The position numbers and the translations under genes were made by a program. From an uncultured Gemmatimonadota bacterium (GTDB lineage: Bacteria; Gemmatimonadota; Gemmatimonadetes; Gemmatimonadales; GWC2-71-9), in NCBI GenBank assembly GCA_946479825.1, contig CAMLHU010000029.1:1-12873 (forward strand): a DNA stretch of 12,873 nucleotides, written 5' to 3'. The notes beneath the pieces were generated by a model that had not been told where the DNA came from, ran no database searches, and saw only the letters and a program-made list of their open reading frames with translations. Each line of letters starts with the position of its first letter. Position 1 is the stretch's first letter. Shown here piece by piece: positions 1-6,484 of the stretch.

Positions 1-36
1 GGTCAGCGGGCGAGGGGTGGCGAAGACGCGAACCCG

Positions 37-88
37 GAAAATGGACGGGCCCCCGATCGATCAGTCGACCGGGGGCCTGTCCGTCTTC
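37..88 (+). terminator. Stem-loop, probable terminator
   Basis: Positions 41-55 pair with 70-84 in a 15-bp stem around a 14-base loop. After one mismatch (40/85) three more pairs form (37-39 with 86-88). Two of the pairs, 47/78 and 42/83, are G-U wobbles when read as plus-strand RNA but become A-C mismatches in minus-strand RNA, so the structure best fits a transcript entering from the left. A four-A run (38-41) lies at its foot and only a short T-containing stretch follows. The stem lies 60-110 bases past the acyl-CoA synthetase stop, so it could also help end that convergent transcript. The rest of 1-150 holds no gene that I can see. Confidence 0.6.
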
Positions 89-150
89 ACGCCCATATCT
101 CCGTCCCTCTCACCACTCACCGCTACACCCTCTCTCCCGGCCCGCCCGCC

Positions 151-1977
151 TCACTTCTCGTCCAGGTCGTGCGGTCCGCCCTCCGGCTCGGCGTAGAGGG
201 CGTCGATCTCGCGGCGATAGTGGTCCTCGACCACCCGGCGCTTGACCTTGAGCGTCGGGGTGAGTTCGCCGCTCTCGATGCTGAAGTCGTTGAGGAGCAC
301 CAGGAACTTCTTCGGCACTTCGAAGTGCGCCAGGTCGCGCATCGTCTTGAGCGCCTCGCGCTCCATCTTGGCGCGGACCTCGGACATCTCGACCAGCGCC
401 TTCTCGCTGCTCCAGGCAAGCTGCTTATGCGCGGCCCAGGCCTTGAGGTTGTCGAGGTTGGGCACCACGAGCATCACCGGGAACTTGCGCTTGTCGCCGA
501 GCATCACCGCATTCGAGACGAACTTGCTGGTCTTGACCAGGTTCTCGATCGGCTGCGGGGCGATGTTCTTCCCGCCGGCGGTGACGATGAGGTCCTTCTT
601 CCGGTCGGTGATCCGGAGGAAGCCGTCCGCGTCGAGCTCGCCGATGTCCCCGGTGTGGAACCAGCCGTCCGGGTCGATGGCCTCGCGGGTGGCGTCGGGC
701 TTGTGGTAGTAGCCCTTCATCACGTGCGGCCCGCGGGTCAGGATCTCGCCGTCGGGGGCGATCCGCACCTCGACGCCGGGGATGGCCGGTCCGACCGTGC
801 CGAGCCGCGCCCGGCCGGCCCGGTTGACGCAGATGACCGGGCTCGTCTCCGTGAGGCCGTACCCCTCGAGGATCGGGAGGCTGGCGGCGTGGAAGAACCG
901 CGCGACGTCGGCGGAAAGCGGGGCGCCGCCGGAGATGAAGAACCGGAGGCGTCCGCCGACCCGGGCGCGGAGCTTCCGGAAGACCAGCCGGTCGGCGATC
1001 CGGCGGTGGAAGCCGAGGAGGCCGGGGACCGGCTTGCCCGCCAGGACGAGGTCGACCACCCGCTCGCCGGTGCGCTTGGCCCAGAAGAAGATCCACTTCT
1101 TGATCGCGCCGCCCTTGAGCGCCGAATCGAGCACCCGGGCGTAGATCTTCTCGTACAGCCGGGGCACCGAGAGCACGACGGTCGGCCGGACCTCGACGAG
1201 GTTGGCGGGGACGCTGTCGAAGTTCTCGGCGTAGTTGATGACCGCGCCGGCCTGCAGCATCACGTAGTGCCCCGCCATCCGCTCGAAGATGTGGCTGAGC
1301 GGCAGGAACGACAGGCATTCGTCGCGGTCGTCGAGCTCGAGCACCTCGAGCCCGGCCACCACGTTGGACGTGATGTTCCCGTGCGAGAGCATCACGCCCT
1401 TGGGATCGCCGGTGGTGCCGGAGGTGTAGATGAACGTGGCGACGTCGTCCGGCTGGGCGGCGAGGGCCTCGCGGCGCCAGCGGACCTCGTCGGTCTGGGC
1501 GGCGCGTCCGCGCGCCAGCAGGTCGTCCCACGCGATCACCCCCGGGAGCCCGGCGGTGCCGTCCATCGCGATGACGTGCCGGAGCGCGGGGGTCGTGGCG
1601 CGGATCTCGGCGATCTTGGCGAGCTGGGCCGGGGTCGAGACCACGATGGCGGCCGCGCCGGAATCGTTGAGGATGTACTCGATCTGCTTGGCGGGGAGGG
1701 TCGGGTAGATGGCGACGTCGGCGCAGCCGAGGGCCAGGCAGGCGTAGTCGGCGATGGCCCATTCCGGCCGGTTCTCCGACAGGAGCGCCACCCGGTCGCC
1801 GTGGCGGAGGCCCAGCGCGCCGAGGCCGAAGCTCAGGTCGCGGACGCGGGCGTAGAGGTCCCGGTAGCTCAGCGGCGTCCAGGCGCCCTGGCGCTTGGCC
1901 CGCATCGCGATCGGGCGGTCGGCGAAGCGCTCGACCGCGCCGAAGAAGAGCTCGTTGAGGGTGCGAGGCGTCGGCAC
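151..1977 (-). CDS. Long-chain acyl-CoA synthetase (AMP-forming)
   Basis: This 608-residue protein is a complete ANL-superfamily adenylating enzyme. The family activates fatty acids with ATP and CoA to acyl-CoA for beta-oxidation or lipid synthesis, in the cytoplasm or at the inner membrane. Visible motifs are the P-loop-like YTSGTTGDPKGV (184-195), YGLTE (373-377), HTGD (441-444), the hinge DRKKDLI (458-464), and the C-terminal PTLKVKR with the expected adenylation lysine K577. Length matches the FadD15/FACL-like branch of about 600 residues. The start is GTG, with GGAG five bases upstream. It is the last gene of a minus-strand group, 36 bases after an Ig-domain lipoprotein gene. Chain-length preference cannot be read from the sequence. 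The family is secure; the exact substrate is not. Confidence 0.95.
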   Translation of the reverse strand: MPTPRTLNELFFGAVERFADRPIAMRAKRQGAWTPLSYRDLYARVRDLSFGLGALGLRHGDRVALLSENRPEWAIADYACLALGCADVAIYPTLPAKQIEYILNDSGAAAIVVSTPAQLAKIAEIRATTPALRHVIAMDGTAGLPGVIAWDDLLARGRAAQTDEVRWRREALAAQPDDVATFIYTSGTTGDPKGVMLSHGNITSNVVAGLEVLELDDRDECLSFLPLSHIFERMAGHYVMLQAGAVINYAENFDSVPANLVEVRPTVVLSVPRLYEKIYARVLDSALKGGAIKKWIFFWAKRTGERVVDLVLAGKPVPGLLGFHRRIADRLVFRKLRARVGGRLRFFISGGAPLSADVARFFHAASLPILEGYGLTETSPVICVNRAGRARLGTVGPAIPGVEVRIAPDGEILTRGPHVMKGYYHKPDATREAIDPDGWFHTGDIGELDADGFLRITDRKKDLIVTAGGKNIAPQPIENLVKTSKFVSNAVMLGDKRKFPVMLVVPNLDNLKAWAAHKQLAWSSEKALVEMSEVRAKMEREALKTMRDLAHFEVPKKFLVLLNDFSIESGELTPTLKVKRRVVEDHYRREIDALYAEPEGGPHDLDEK

Positions 1978-1993
1978 GAAGACTCCGGTTGGG

Positions 1994-2009
1994 CGGGGCC
2001 GTGGCCCCG
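1994..2009 (-). other. Small intercistronic stem-loop
   Basis: A 6-bp all-GC stem (1994-1999 with 2004-2009) with a four-base loop lies between the lipoprotein stop and the GTG start of the acyl-CoA synthetase gene. It starts only a few bases after the stop and ends upstream of the GGAG ribosome-binding site. No T-run follows. It could be a weak attenuator or an mRNA-stabilising element, or a chance product of high GC. Confidence 0.3.
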
Positions 2010-2013
2010 GATG

Positions 2014-2700
2014 TCAGGGCTGGAAGTACACCACGAAGCGCTGGCCGGACCCCGGCACGGCGGTCCCGCTCGGGCGGGCGGCGCTCACGCTGACGACCGC
2101 GCTGTCGGGGCGCGGCGTCCCGATCAGGTGCACCCGCACCGCGGTCACGGGCGTGCCGTCGACGGCGGTCGAGACGGTGAGCGCCTTGGCGTCGCCGGTC
2201 AGCACGACGGACGAGTCGGTCGGCGCCACCATCTGGAAGGTGAGGCGCCGGTTGGCCACGCCGCCCGCCGGGACGTACGACTGCAGCGACGCCACCAGCG
2301 GGGCCGACACGCTGTCGCCCGAGACCACCGTCGTGGTGTCGGCGGTCGAGTCGATCGCGATGGTGTCGGAGCGCGGGAAGGTGGTGAAGGTGAGAAAGTC
2401 GCTCACCAGCGTCCCGGTGCGAACCTGGATCCGCCCGATGGTCGAGGGCGTGACCGCCGTCGCCCGCCCGGTGAGGCTGTCCACCGCGACGGTGGTGTCG
2501 CCGGCGCGCCAGATGAACGTCGCGGCGACGCTGTCGCCCTGCTGGTCGAGCGCCCGGGCGCGGAGCTGGGTGGTATCGCCGACCTCGAGCTCCACGTGGG
2601 CGGGGAGCGCGATCTCGAGCGCCACCGGGCCCCCGGGCCCGCCCAGCTGGCTGCACGCGGCCAGGAACACCGCGGCTGCCGCGATCAGGCGCCGGCTCAC
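2014..2700 (-). CDS. Ig-like-domain lipoprotein, function unknown
   Basis: This 228-residue protein begins with a lipoprotein signal peptide: two arginines, an Ala/Val/Phe-rich core and a lipobox LAAC ending at Cys16. Ser17 follows, so Asp-type inner-membrane retention is not signalled and an outer-membrane anchor is likely. Residues about 22-115 resemble a bacterial Ig-like (BIG2) domain, with the phrase VELEVGDTTQLRARALD, and the remainder is beta-rich with many Thr, Ser and Val. No catalytic motif is seen. The start chosen is GTG at 2700, because the signal peptide begins there and it overlaps the upstream TPR stop as GTGA, implying translational coupling. The open frame runs further upstream, but that part is antisense to the phosphoribosyltransferase gene and is not credible. 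An envelope or surface role is inferred. Confidence 0.85.
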   Translation of the reverse strand: MSRRLIAAAAVFLAACSQLGGPGGPVALEIALPAHVELEVGDTTQLRARALDQQGDSVAATFIWRAGDTTVAVDSLTGRATAVTPSTIGRIQVRTGTLVSDFLTFTTFPRSDTIAIDSTADTTTVVSGDSVSAPLVASLQSYVPAGGVANRRLTFQMVAPTDSSVVLTGDAKALTVSTAVDGTPVTAVRVHLIGTPRPDSAVVSVSAARPSGTAVPGSGQRFVVYFQP

Positions 2701-3134
2701 GCGGGGCCCGCGCCGGCCTCGAGCTCGGCGAGCGCGGCCTCGGCGTGCTTCACCCACCGGTCGGCGTCGGCGCCGCGGGGCGGACGGGCCAGGAACTCGC
2801 GCAGGTGATGCGCGGCCCGGGTCGCGTCGCCCCGCTTGAGCAGCAGGAAGCCGAGCCCGTAGTGGGCCCCGGTGAGCCCCGGGTCCGCCTCGAGCGCGCG
2901 GCGGTAGCACCGCAGCGCCTCCTCGGGCCGGTCGGTCTTGGTGAACGCGATGGCCAGGTTCTGCAGGATCCGGGTGTCGGACGGGTTGTCGCGCAGGGCC
3001 AGTTGGTACGACGTGATGGCCGCCTCGTAGTCGCCCTGACGCTCGAGCGCCAGCGCTTCGTTGAGGTAGTCGAGCCGCCGGGGGCGCGGCGTGTCCGCTG
3101 AGTCTCGGCCGAAGAGGCGCCGGAGGAAATCCAT
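2697..3134 (-). CDS. Small TPR-repeat protein
   Basis: This 145-residue protein is made almost entirely of about three tetratricopeptide repeats (roughly 21-54, 55-88, 89-122). They show the usual helix-turn-helix spacing, the A-x-x-x-Y and N-L-A-I-A-F consensus residues, and a D-P or N-P at repeat ends. The N-terminus MDFLRRLFGR is short and amphipathic; there is no signal peptide. TPRs act as protein-protein scaffolds, and no partner is identifiable. The start is ATG at 3134; no strong Shine-Dalgarno is seen, but earlier in-frame starts read antisense into the neighbouring phosphoribosyltransferase gene. It is the first gene of the minus-strand group, and its TGA overlaps the GTG of the lipoprotein gene by four bases (GTGA), suggesting the two are made together. 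Confidence 0.85.
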   Translation of the reverse strand: MDFLRRLFGRDSADTPRPRRLDYLNEALALERQGDYEAAITSYQLALRDNPSDTRILQNLAIAFTKTDRPEEALRCYRRALEADPGLTGAHYGLGFLLLKRGDATRAAHHLREFLARPPRGADADRWVKHAEAALAELEAGAGPA

Positions 3135-3187
3135 GTCCGGGGAGGCGTCCTCGCGTGGGGGTGCGCTCGCGCGACGTGGTCCTGCGA

Positions 3188-3216
3188 AACATAGCCCGCG
3201 GCCCGGGCGGCGGCAA
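3188..3216 (-). promoter_or_regulatory. Candidate sigma70-type promoter for the TPR-lipoprotein operon
   Basis: On the minus strand TTGCCG (3216-3211) is followed after exactly 17 bases by TATGTT (3193-3188). Both are fair matches to TTGACA and TATAAT. Transcription would start near 3181, leaving a leader of about 47 bases before the ATG at 3134. The AT-rich -10 stands out in a very GC-rich background. It is untested, and the sigma-factor consensus of this organism is not known to me. Confidence 0.5.
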
Positions 3217-3226
3217 CGCGGTTGCC
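3212..3226. promoter_or_regulatory. Perfect inverted repeat in the divergent intergenic region, candidate operator
   Basis: GGCAAC-GCG-GTTGCC is a perfect 6-3-6 inverted repeat roughly midway between the two divergent start codons (3134 and 3280). One half overlaps the candidate minus-strand -35 and the other half overlaps the candidate plus-strand -35. A dimeric regulator bound here could control both operons. No regulator gene lies in the window, so this is inference. Confidence 0.4.
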
Positions 3227-3250
3227 CCGGTTCCGACGGCCGGGTACGTT
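3222..3250 (+). promoter_or_regulatory. Candidate promoter for the phosphoribosyltransferase-tldD-tldE operon
   Basis: TTGCCC (3222-3227) and TACGTT (3245-3250) are separated by 17 bases. The -35 is fair; the -10 matches TATAAT at only three positions. The start would be near 3257, giving a leader of about 23 bases that contains the GGAG (3270-3273) ribosome-binding site. It is weaker than the promoter proposed for the opposite strand. Confidence 0.35.
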
Positions 3251-3279
3251 CCCTCGTCCACCCGTCCCCGGAGCCCGAA

Positions 3280-3789
3280 ATGCGCCGCACCGAGCCTGCC
3301 GGACCCCGCGGGGTCCTCGAAGTCGACTGGCCGTTCTTCGGCGAGGTGTGCCGGGCGCTGGCCCTCAAGGTGGCCGCCGACTACGAGCCCGACGTGGTGC
3401 TCGGCATCGCCAAGGCCGGGGTGATCCCGGGGGTCGTGGTCGCCTCCATCCTCCAGCGGGACTTCGCGTCGATGGCGGTCACCCGGCGCGGGGCGGGGGC
3501 GGAGCCGGTGCTCGTGAGCGGGCCCCCCGCCACCATCCGCAACCACCGCGTCCTCCTGGTGGACGAGACTTGCGACACCGGCAGCACGATGCGCCTGGCC
3601 CTCGAGGAGGTCCGCGCGCTCAAGCCGCGCGAGGTCCGCACCGCGGTCTCCTTCAAGACCGGGCCGTACACCCCCGACTACCACGCCTTCAGCACCGAGA
3701 GCTTCATCATCCTGCCCTGGGACCGCGAGATCATCGAAGGCGGGGAGCTCGTCGTCCGCCCCGACTACGCCCGGCGCCTCGGGCTCTGA
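3280..3789 (+). CDS. Phosphoribosyltransferase, COG2236 hypoxanthine-type
   Basis: This 169-residue type I phosphoribosyltransferase has DVVLGIAKAGVIPG (38-51) forming the pyrophosphate-loop region, the PRPP-binding motif VLLVDETCDTGST (91-103), and a C-terminal PDYHAF...FIILPWDREI (132-151). The last feature is typical of the COG2236 family, annotated as hypoxanthine or xanthine phosphoribosyltransferases that join a purine base to PRPP in salvage. The Asp-Glu pair in the PRPP motif is normal for this branch. Start ATG at 3280 has GGAG six bases upstream and the usual N-terminal length; the open frame continues upstream but without a family match. It leads a plus-strand operon, with tldD 38 bases downstream. 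The family is secure, but substrate specificity is not, and many members are uncharacterised. Confidence 0.9.
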   Translation: MRRTEPAGPRGVLEVDWPFFGEVCRALALKVAADYEPDVVLGIAKAGVIPGVVVASILQRDFASMAVTRRGAGAEPVLVSGPPATIRNHRVLLVDETCDTGSTMRLALEEVRALKPREVRTAVSFKTGPYTPDYHAFSTESFIILPWDREIIEGGELVVRPDYARRLGL

Positions 3790-3827
3790 TCTCGCCGGCC
3801 CGCCCGGCCTCGCTTCCGCTCCGCCAG

Positions 3828-5183
3828 ATGGAATCCCGGATCACCGACGCCCTCAAGGCCTCGCGCGCGGACTACACCGAGATCCGCATCGAGCGCACGT
3901 GGGTCACGACCGTCGCCCTGCGCGGGCGCCGGCTCGAGGCCGCGCATCGCGGCGTGGACCAGGGCGCCTTCATCCGCTGCTTCGCCGCCGGGCGGGGCTG
4001 GGGCGTCGTCACCACCACCGACCTCGACCGCCTGGCCACCGCCGTCGCCCGCGCGCACGAGCTCTCCCTCCTGGTGCCGGTCGAACGCCCGATCACGCTG
4101 GCGCCGGTCTCGCCCCACCAGGCCGATGACCTGCCGGAGCTTGAGGACGATCCCCGCGACATGGCGCTCACCGACAAGCGCGCGCTCGCCGAACGCCTGA
4201 ACGGCGAGCTGCTGGGGCTCGACCGCCGCATCACCGAGACCCAATTCGCGGCGCGCGACGAGGTGACCGAGCGGTGGTACGGCAACTCGGAAGGGACGCT
4301 GGTGCACGACCTGCGCGCCGACGCCTCGATCGCCGCGGTCGCCGTGGCGCGCGAGAACGGCCACGTCGAACGGGCGGTGGGTTCGTGGTCGGCCCGCGGG
4401 GGGTGGCGCGCCCTCGCGGACGCCGCCGGCCCGGTCCGCGGCCTGGGCGAGCGGGCGATCGCCCGCCTGGGGGCCCGGCGGGTGCGCGCCGGCACCATCC
4501 CGGTGGTGCTCGATCCCCGGGCGGCCGGGGCGCTCATCCACGCCGCGGTCGGCCACCGCTGCGAGGGCGACGCGCCCGACGCCCTCCCGCTCGGCGCCCG
4601 CATCGGGAGTCCCTGGGTCTCCATCGGCGACGACGGCAACGGCGCCGGCCTGCGCGGCGCCGCCGCCTGGGATGCCGAAGGTACGCCCACCCAGAACACC
4701 ACCCTGATCCAGGCCGGCGTGGTCATCGCGCGCCTGCACTCGCGGGAGAGCGCGGCCCGCGCCGGCGCCGCGCCCACCGGGAGCGCCCGCGCCGGCTCGT
4801 ATCGCCACGCGCCGGCGGCGCGGATGAGCAACCTCTATCTCGCGTCGGGGCAGGGGACGCCGGCCGAGCTGATGGCGCCGATCCCGGCCGGGCTCTTCAT
4901 CGCCGACGCCCGCGCGGCGCACGCCGAGGGCGACCGCGTCCGGCTCGTGGCCGAGGCGGCGTGGATCATCCGGCGCGGCGAGCTGGCGGAGCCCGTGCGC
5001 GACGTCGTGCTGCGCGGGCGCGCGAGCGACCTGCTCGGCGCGGTGGACGCGGTCTCGGGCGACTTCCGCTGGAGCGAGGCGGCAGCGGCGTGCAGCCGGT
5101 CCGGGTGCGGACTCCTCGCGGTGGGCGACGGCGCCCCCCATGTCCGGCTCCGGGCCGGCACCGTGTTCGCGGAGGGGGCGTGA
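3828..5183 (+). CDS. tldD: TldD-family metalloprotease homologue lacking the HExxxH glutamate
   Basis: This 451-residue protein matches TldD across its length (E. coli TldD is about 480). In known TldD/TldE complexes TldD carries the metal site and cleaves unfolded or modified peptides threaded into the barrel. The active-site segment here reads HAAVGHRCEGD from His238: both histidines (238, 243) are kept, but the expected catalytic Glu is Ala239. Other family marks are present: RMSNLY near the third quarter, an AEAAWIIRRGEL...PVRDVVL stretch, and a C-terminal Cys422 at the place of the third metal ligand (with another at 427). No clear Shine-Dalgarno precedes ATG 3828, but it gives the right N-terminus, and the longer open frame has no similarity. 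It lies 38 bases after the phosphoribosyltransferase gene and overlaps tldE by four bases. It may be catalytically impaired. Confidence 0.9.
   Translation: MESRITDALKASRADYTEIRIERTWVTTVALRGRRLEAAHRGVDQGAFIRCFAAGRGWGVVTTTDLDRLATAVARAHELSLLVPVERPITLAPVSPHQADDLPELEDDPRDMALTDKRALAERLNGELLGLDRRITETQFAARDEVTERWYGNSEGTLVHDLRADASIAAVAVARENGHVERAVGSWSARGGWRALADAAGPVRGLGERAIARLGARRVRAGTIPVVLDPRAAGALIHAAVGHRCEGDAPDALPLGARIGSPWVSIGDDGNGAGLRGAAAWDAEGTPTQNTTLIQAGVVIARLHSRESAARAGAAPTGSARAGSYRHAPAARMSNLYLASGQGTPAELMAPIPAGLFIADARAAHAEGDRVRLVAEAAWIIRRGELAEPVRDVVLRGRASDLLGAVDAVSGDFRWSEAAAACSRSGCGLLAVGDGAPHVRLRAGTVFAEGA
5171..5179 (+). promoter_or_regulatory. Ribosome-binding site fixing the GTG start of tldE
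   Basis: GGAGG at 5171-5175, inside the last codons of tldD, stands four bases before GTG 5180. With the GTGA overlap it decides the tldE start, since the open frame itself extends about 900 bases further upstream inside tldD. Confidence 0.75.
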
Positions 5184-6469
5184 TACCGCGCCTGCTCGAG
5201 CTGACCCGCGCCCGCGCGCAGGGCGGCGACGTCGTCGCGAAGACCGACGAGACGCTGACGCTCACGTTCGATCGCGGCCACCTCGCCGCGGTCGGGCTTT
5301 CGAGCGAGGAGGGGGTCAACCTCCGCGTCATCGCCGACGGGCGCACCGGCGTGGCCGGGACCACCGGCGACGACGCCGACGGGATGGTCGAGGCCGCGCT
5401 CGCGGCGGCCCGCGCCGGGTCGCCGGTCGAGTTCCCCCTGCCTGAGCCGAATCCGTGGCCGCGCGTGGTGACCCGGGTGCCCCGCGCGGCCGCGGCGACG
5501 GTCGAAGAGCTGCGCGATCTCGGGCAGGTGGTCCACGACCGCCTGGCCGCCGACCGGTGCGAGGTGGACGTGGTGGTGGAACGGTCGGTGGGGAACGTGC
5601 GCGTCGCCAACACGACGGGACTCGACGCGGGCTACGACGTGTCGCTGGTCGGCGTGCTGGTCGATGTCCGGGTGGACGGGCGGGGGCACCGGCTCCGCGG
5701 GGAGTTCGTCTCGGCCGACCTGCCGGCGGCGGAGGACCTGGAACGGTTCGTCGAGGACCTGCGCCGGCGGGTGGCGTGGTCCCGGCGCCCGGCGGACCCG
5801 GTCCGGGGCCACCTGCCGGTCTGCTTTCTCCCCGCCGCCGCGCGCGCGCTCCTGCGCCCGCTCCGGCAGGCGCTGCTCGGTCGCGCGGCGGCCCAGGGCG
5901 CCTCGCCGCTCTCGGAGCGGATCGGTGACCGGGTGTTCGACCAGGCGCTCACCGTCGCCGACGACCCGCTCCTCGACGCGCGCCCGGGCTCGCGCCCGCT
6001 CGATGACGAGGGCGTGCCGAGCCGCCCGCTGGTGCTCGTTCGCGAAGGGGTCGTGCGGAACCTCGTCTTCGACCTCGAGACCGCGACCCGCGCCGGCGCC
6101 CGGTCCACCGGACACGCCCGGCGCACCACCTTCGGGAAGCCGCAGGTGGGCTATACCAACGTCGTGGTGCAGCCGGGGCCGCACTCGCTCGAGGCGCTGC
6201 TGGCCCAGGTGGGCGACGGACTGGTGGTGGACGGCCTGCCCGGTGCGCTGGCGGGCCAGACGGCCGGCGGCGGCTTCCTGTCGGCTGCGACGCCGGCCTG
6301 GCGGGTGGTGGGTGGGGAAGTGGTGGGGCGGGTGGAGGGCGTCACCTTGGCCGGCAACGCCCACCAGCTGCTGGCCCGCCTCCGCGGCGTCGGGGCCGAG
6401 CCCCGCTGGGTCGGCGGAGTCTCGGTCCCGGCGCTGGTGGTGGAAGGGGTCGGCGTCCTCGCCTCCTGA
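5180..6469 (+). CDS. tldE: TldE/PmbA-family subunit
   Basis: This 429-residue protein (E. coli PmbA/TldE is 450) is the usual non-metal partner of TldD. It has no HExxxH, as expected for TldE. The family signature appears in the C-terminal half: ARSTGHARRTTFG then VGYTNVVVQPG, a segment AWRVVGGEVVGRVEGVTLAGN resembling the conserved FWIENGEI...VEEVTIAGN region, and the terminal VPALVVEGVGV. The GTG start overlaps the tldD TGA (GTGA), so the two are translationally coupled, consistent with a fixed-ratio heteromer. Known roles are maturation of microcin B17 and breakdown of the antitoxin CcdA in enterobacteria. No peptide precursor or toxin-antitoxin gene is seen in this window, so the substrate is unknown. 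It converges with the DUF4097 gene, 15 bases away. Confidence 0.9.
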   Translation: MIPRLLELTRARAQGGDVVAKTDETLTLTFDRGHLAAVGLSSEEGVNLRVIADGRTGVAGTTGDDADGMVEAALAAARAGSPVEFPLPEPNPWPRVVTRVPRAAAATVEELRDLGQVVHDRLAADRCEVDVVVERSVGNVRVANTTGLDAGYDVSLVGVLVDVRVDGRGHRLRGEFVSADLPAAEDLERFVEDLRRRVAWSRRPADPVRGHLPVCFLPAAARALLRPLRQALLGRAAAQGASPLSERIGDRVFDQALTVADDPLLDARPGSRPLDDEGVPSRPLVLVREGVVRNLVFDLETATRAGARSTGHARRTTFGKPQVGYTNVVVQPGPHSLEALLAQVGDGLVVDGLPGALAGQTAGGGFLSAATPAWRVVGGEVVGRVEGVTLAGNAHQLLARLRGVGAEPRWVGGVSVPALVVEGVGVLAS

Positions 6470-6483
6470 CGCCGGCCCCGGCG
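6470..6483. terminator. Short GC stem between convergent genes, possible bidirectional terminator
   Basis: Positions 6470-6474 pair perfectly with 6479-6483 around a four-base loop, filling nearly the whole 15-base gap between the tldE stop and the stop of the opposing DUF4097 gene. It is symmetric, so it could serve either transcript. It is short and has no T-run, so it would be a weak signal at best. Confidence 0.3.
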
Positions 6484-6484
6484 C

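Noticed and set aside
425..2656. A 743-codon minus-strand frame overlapping the same genes.
   Set aside because: It is the out-of-frame shadow of the acyl-CoA synthetase, extremely Arg/Pro/Ala-rich, with no motif.
169..2808. An 879-codon open frame on the plus strand across the acyl-CoA synthetase and lipoprotein genes.
   Set aside because: It is antisense to two genes with clear motifs, has Val/Asp/Gly/Arg-biased low-information composition and no recognisable domain. Long antisense frames are expected at this GC content.
3135..3684. Upstream extensions of the TPR frame (to 3368) and of the lipoprotein frame (to 3684).
   Set aside because: Both run antisense into the phosphoribosyltransferase gene. 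A lipoprotein signal peptide at 2700 and TPR-consensus content from 3134 fix the starts.
3222..3827. Upstream extension of the TldD frame through the phosphoribosyltransferase gene.
   Set aside because: The extra 202 residues are the out-of-frame reading of the phosphoribosyltransferase and match nothing. The family N-terminus begins at ATG 3828.
4539..4556. A single base-call error as the explanation for the missing HExxxH glutamate.
   Set aside because: GAG or GAA to GCC needs two changes with the frame intact on both sides, so an error is unlikely, though a comparison with relatives would settle it.
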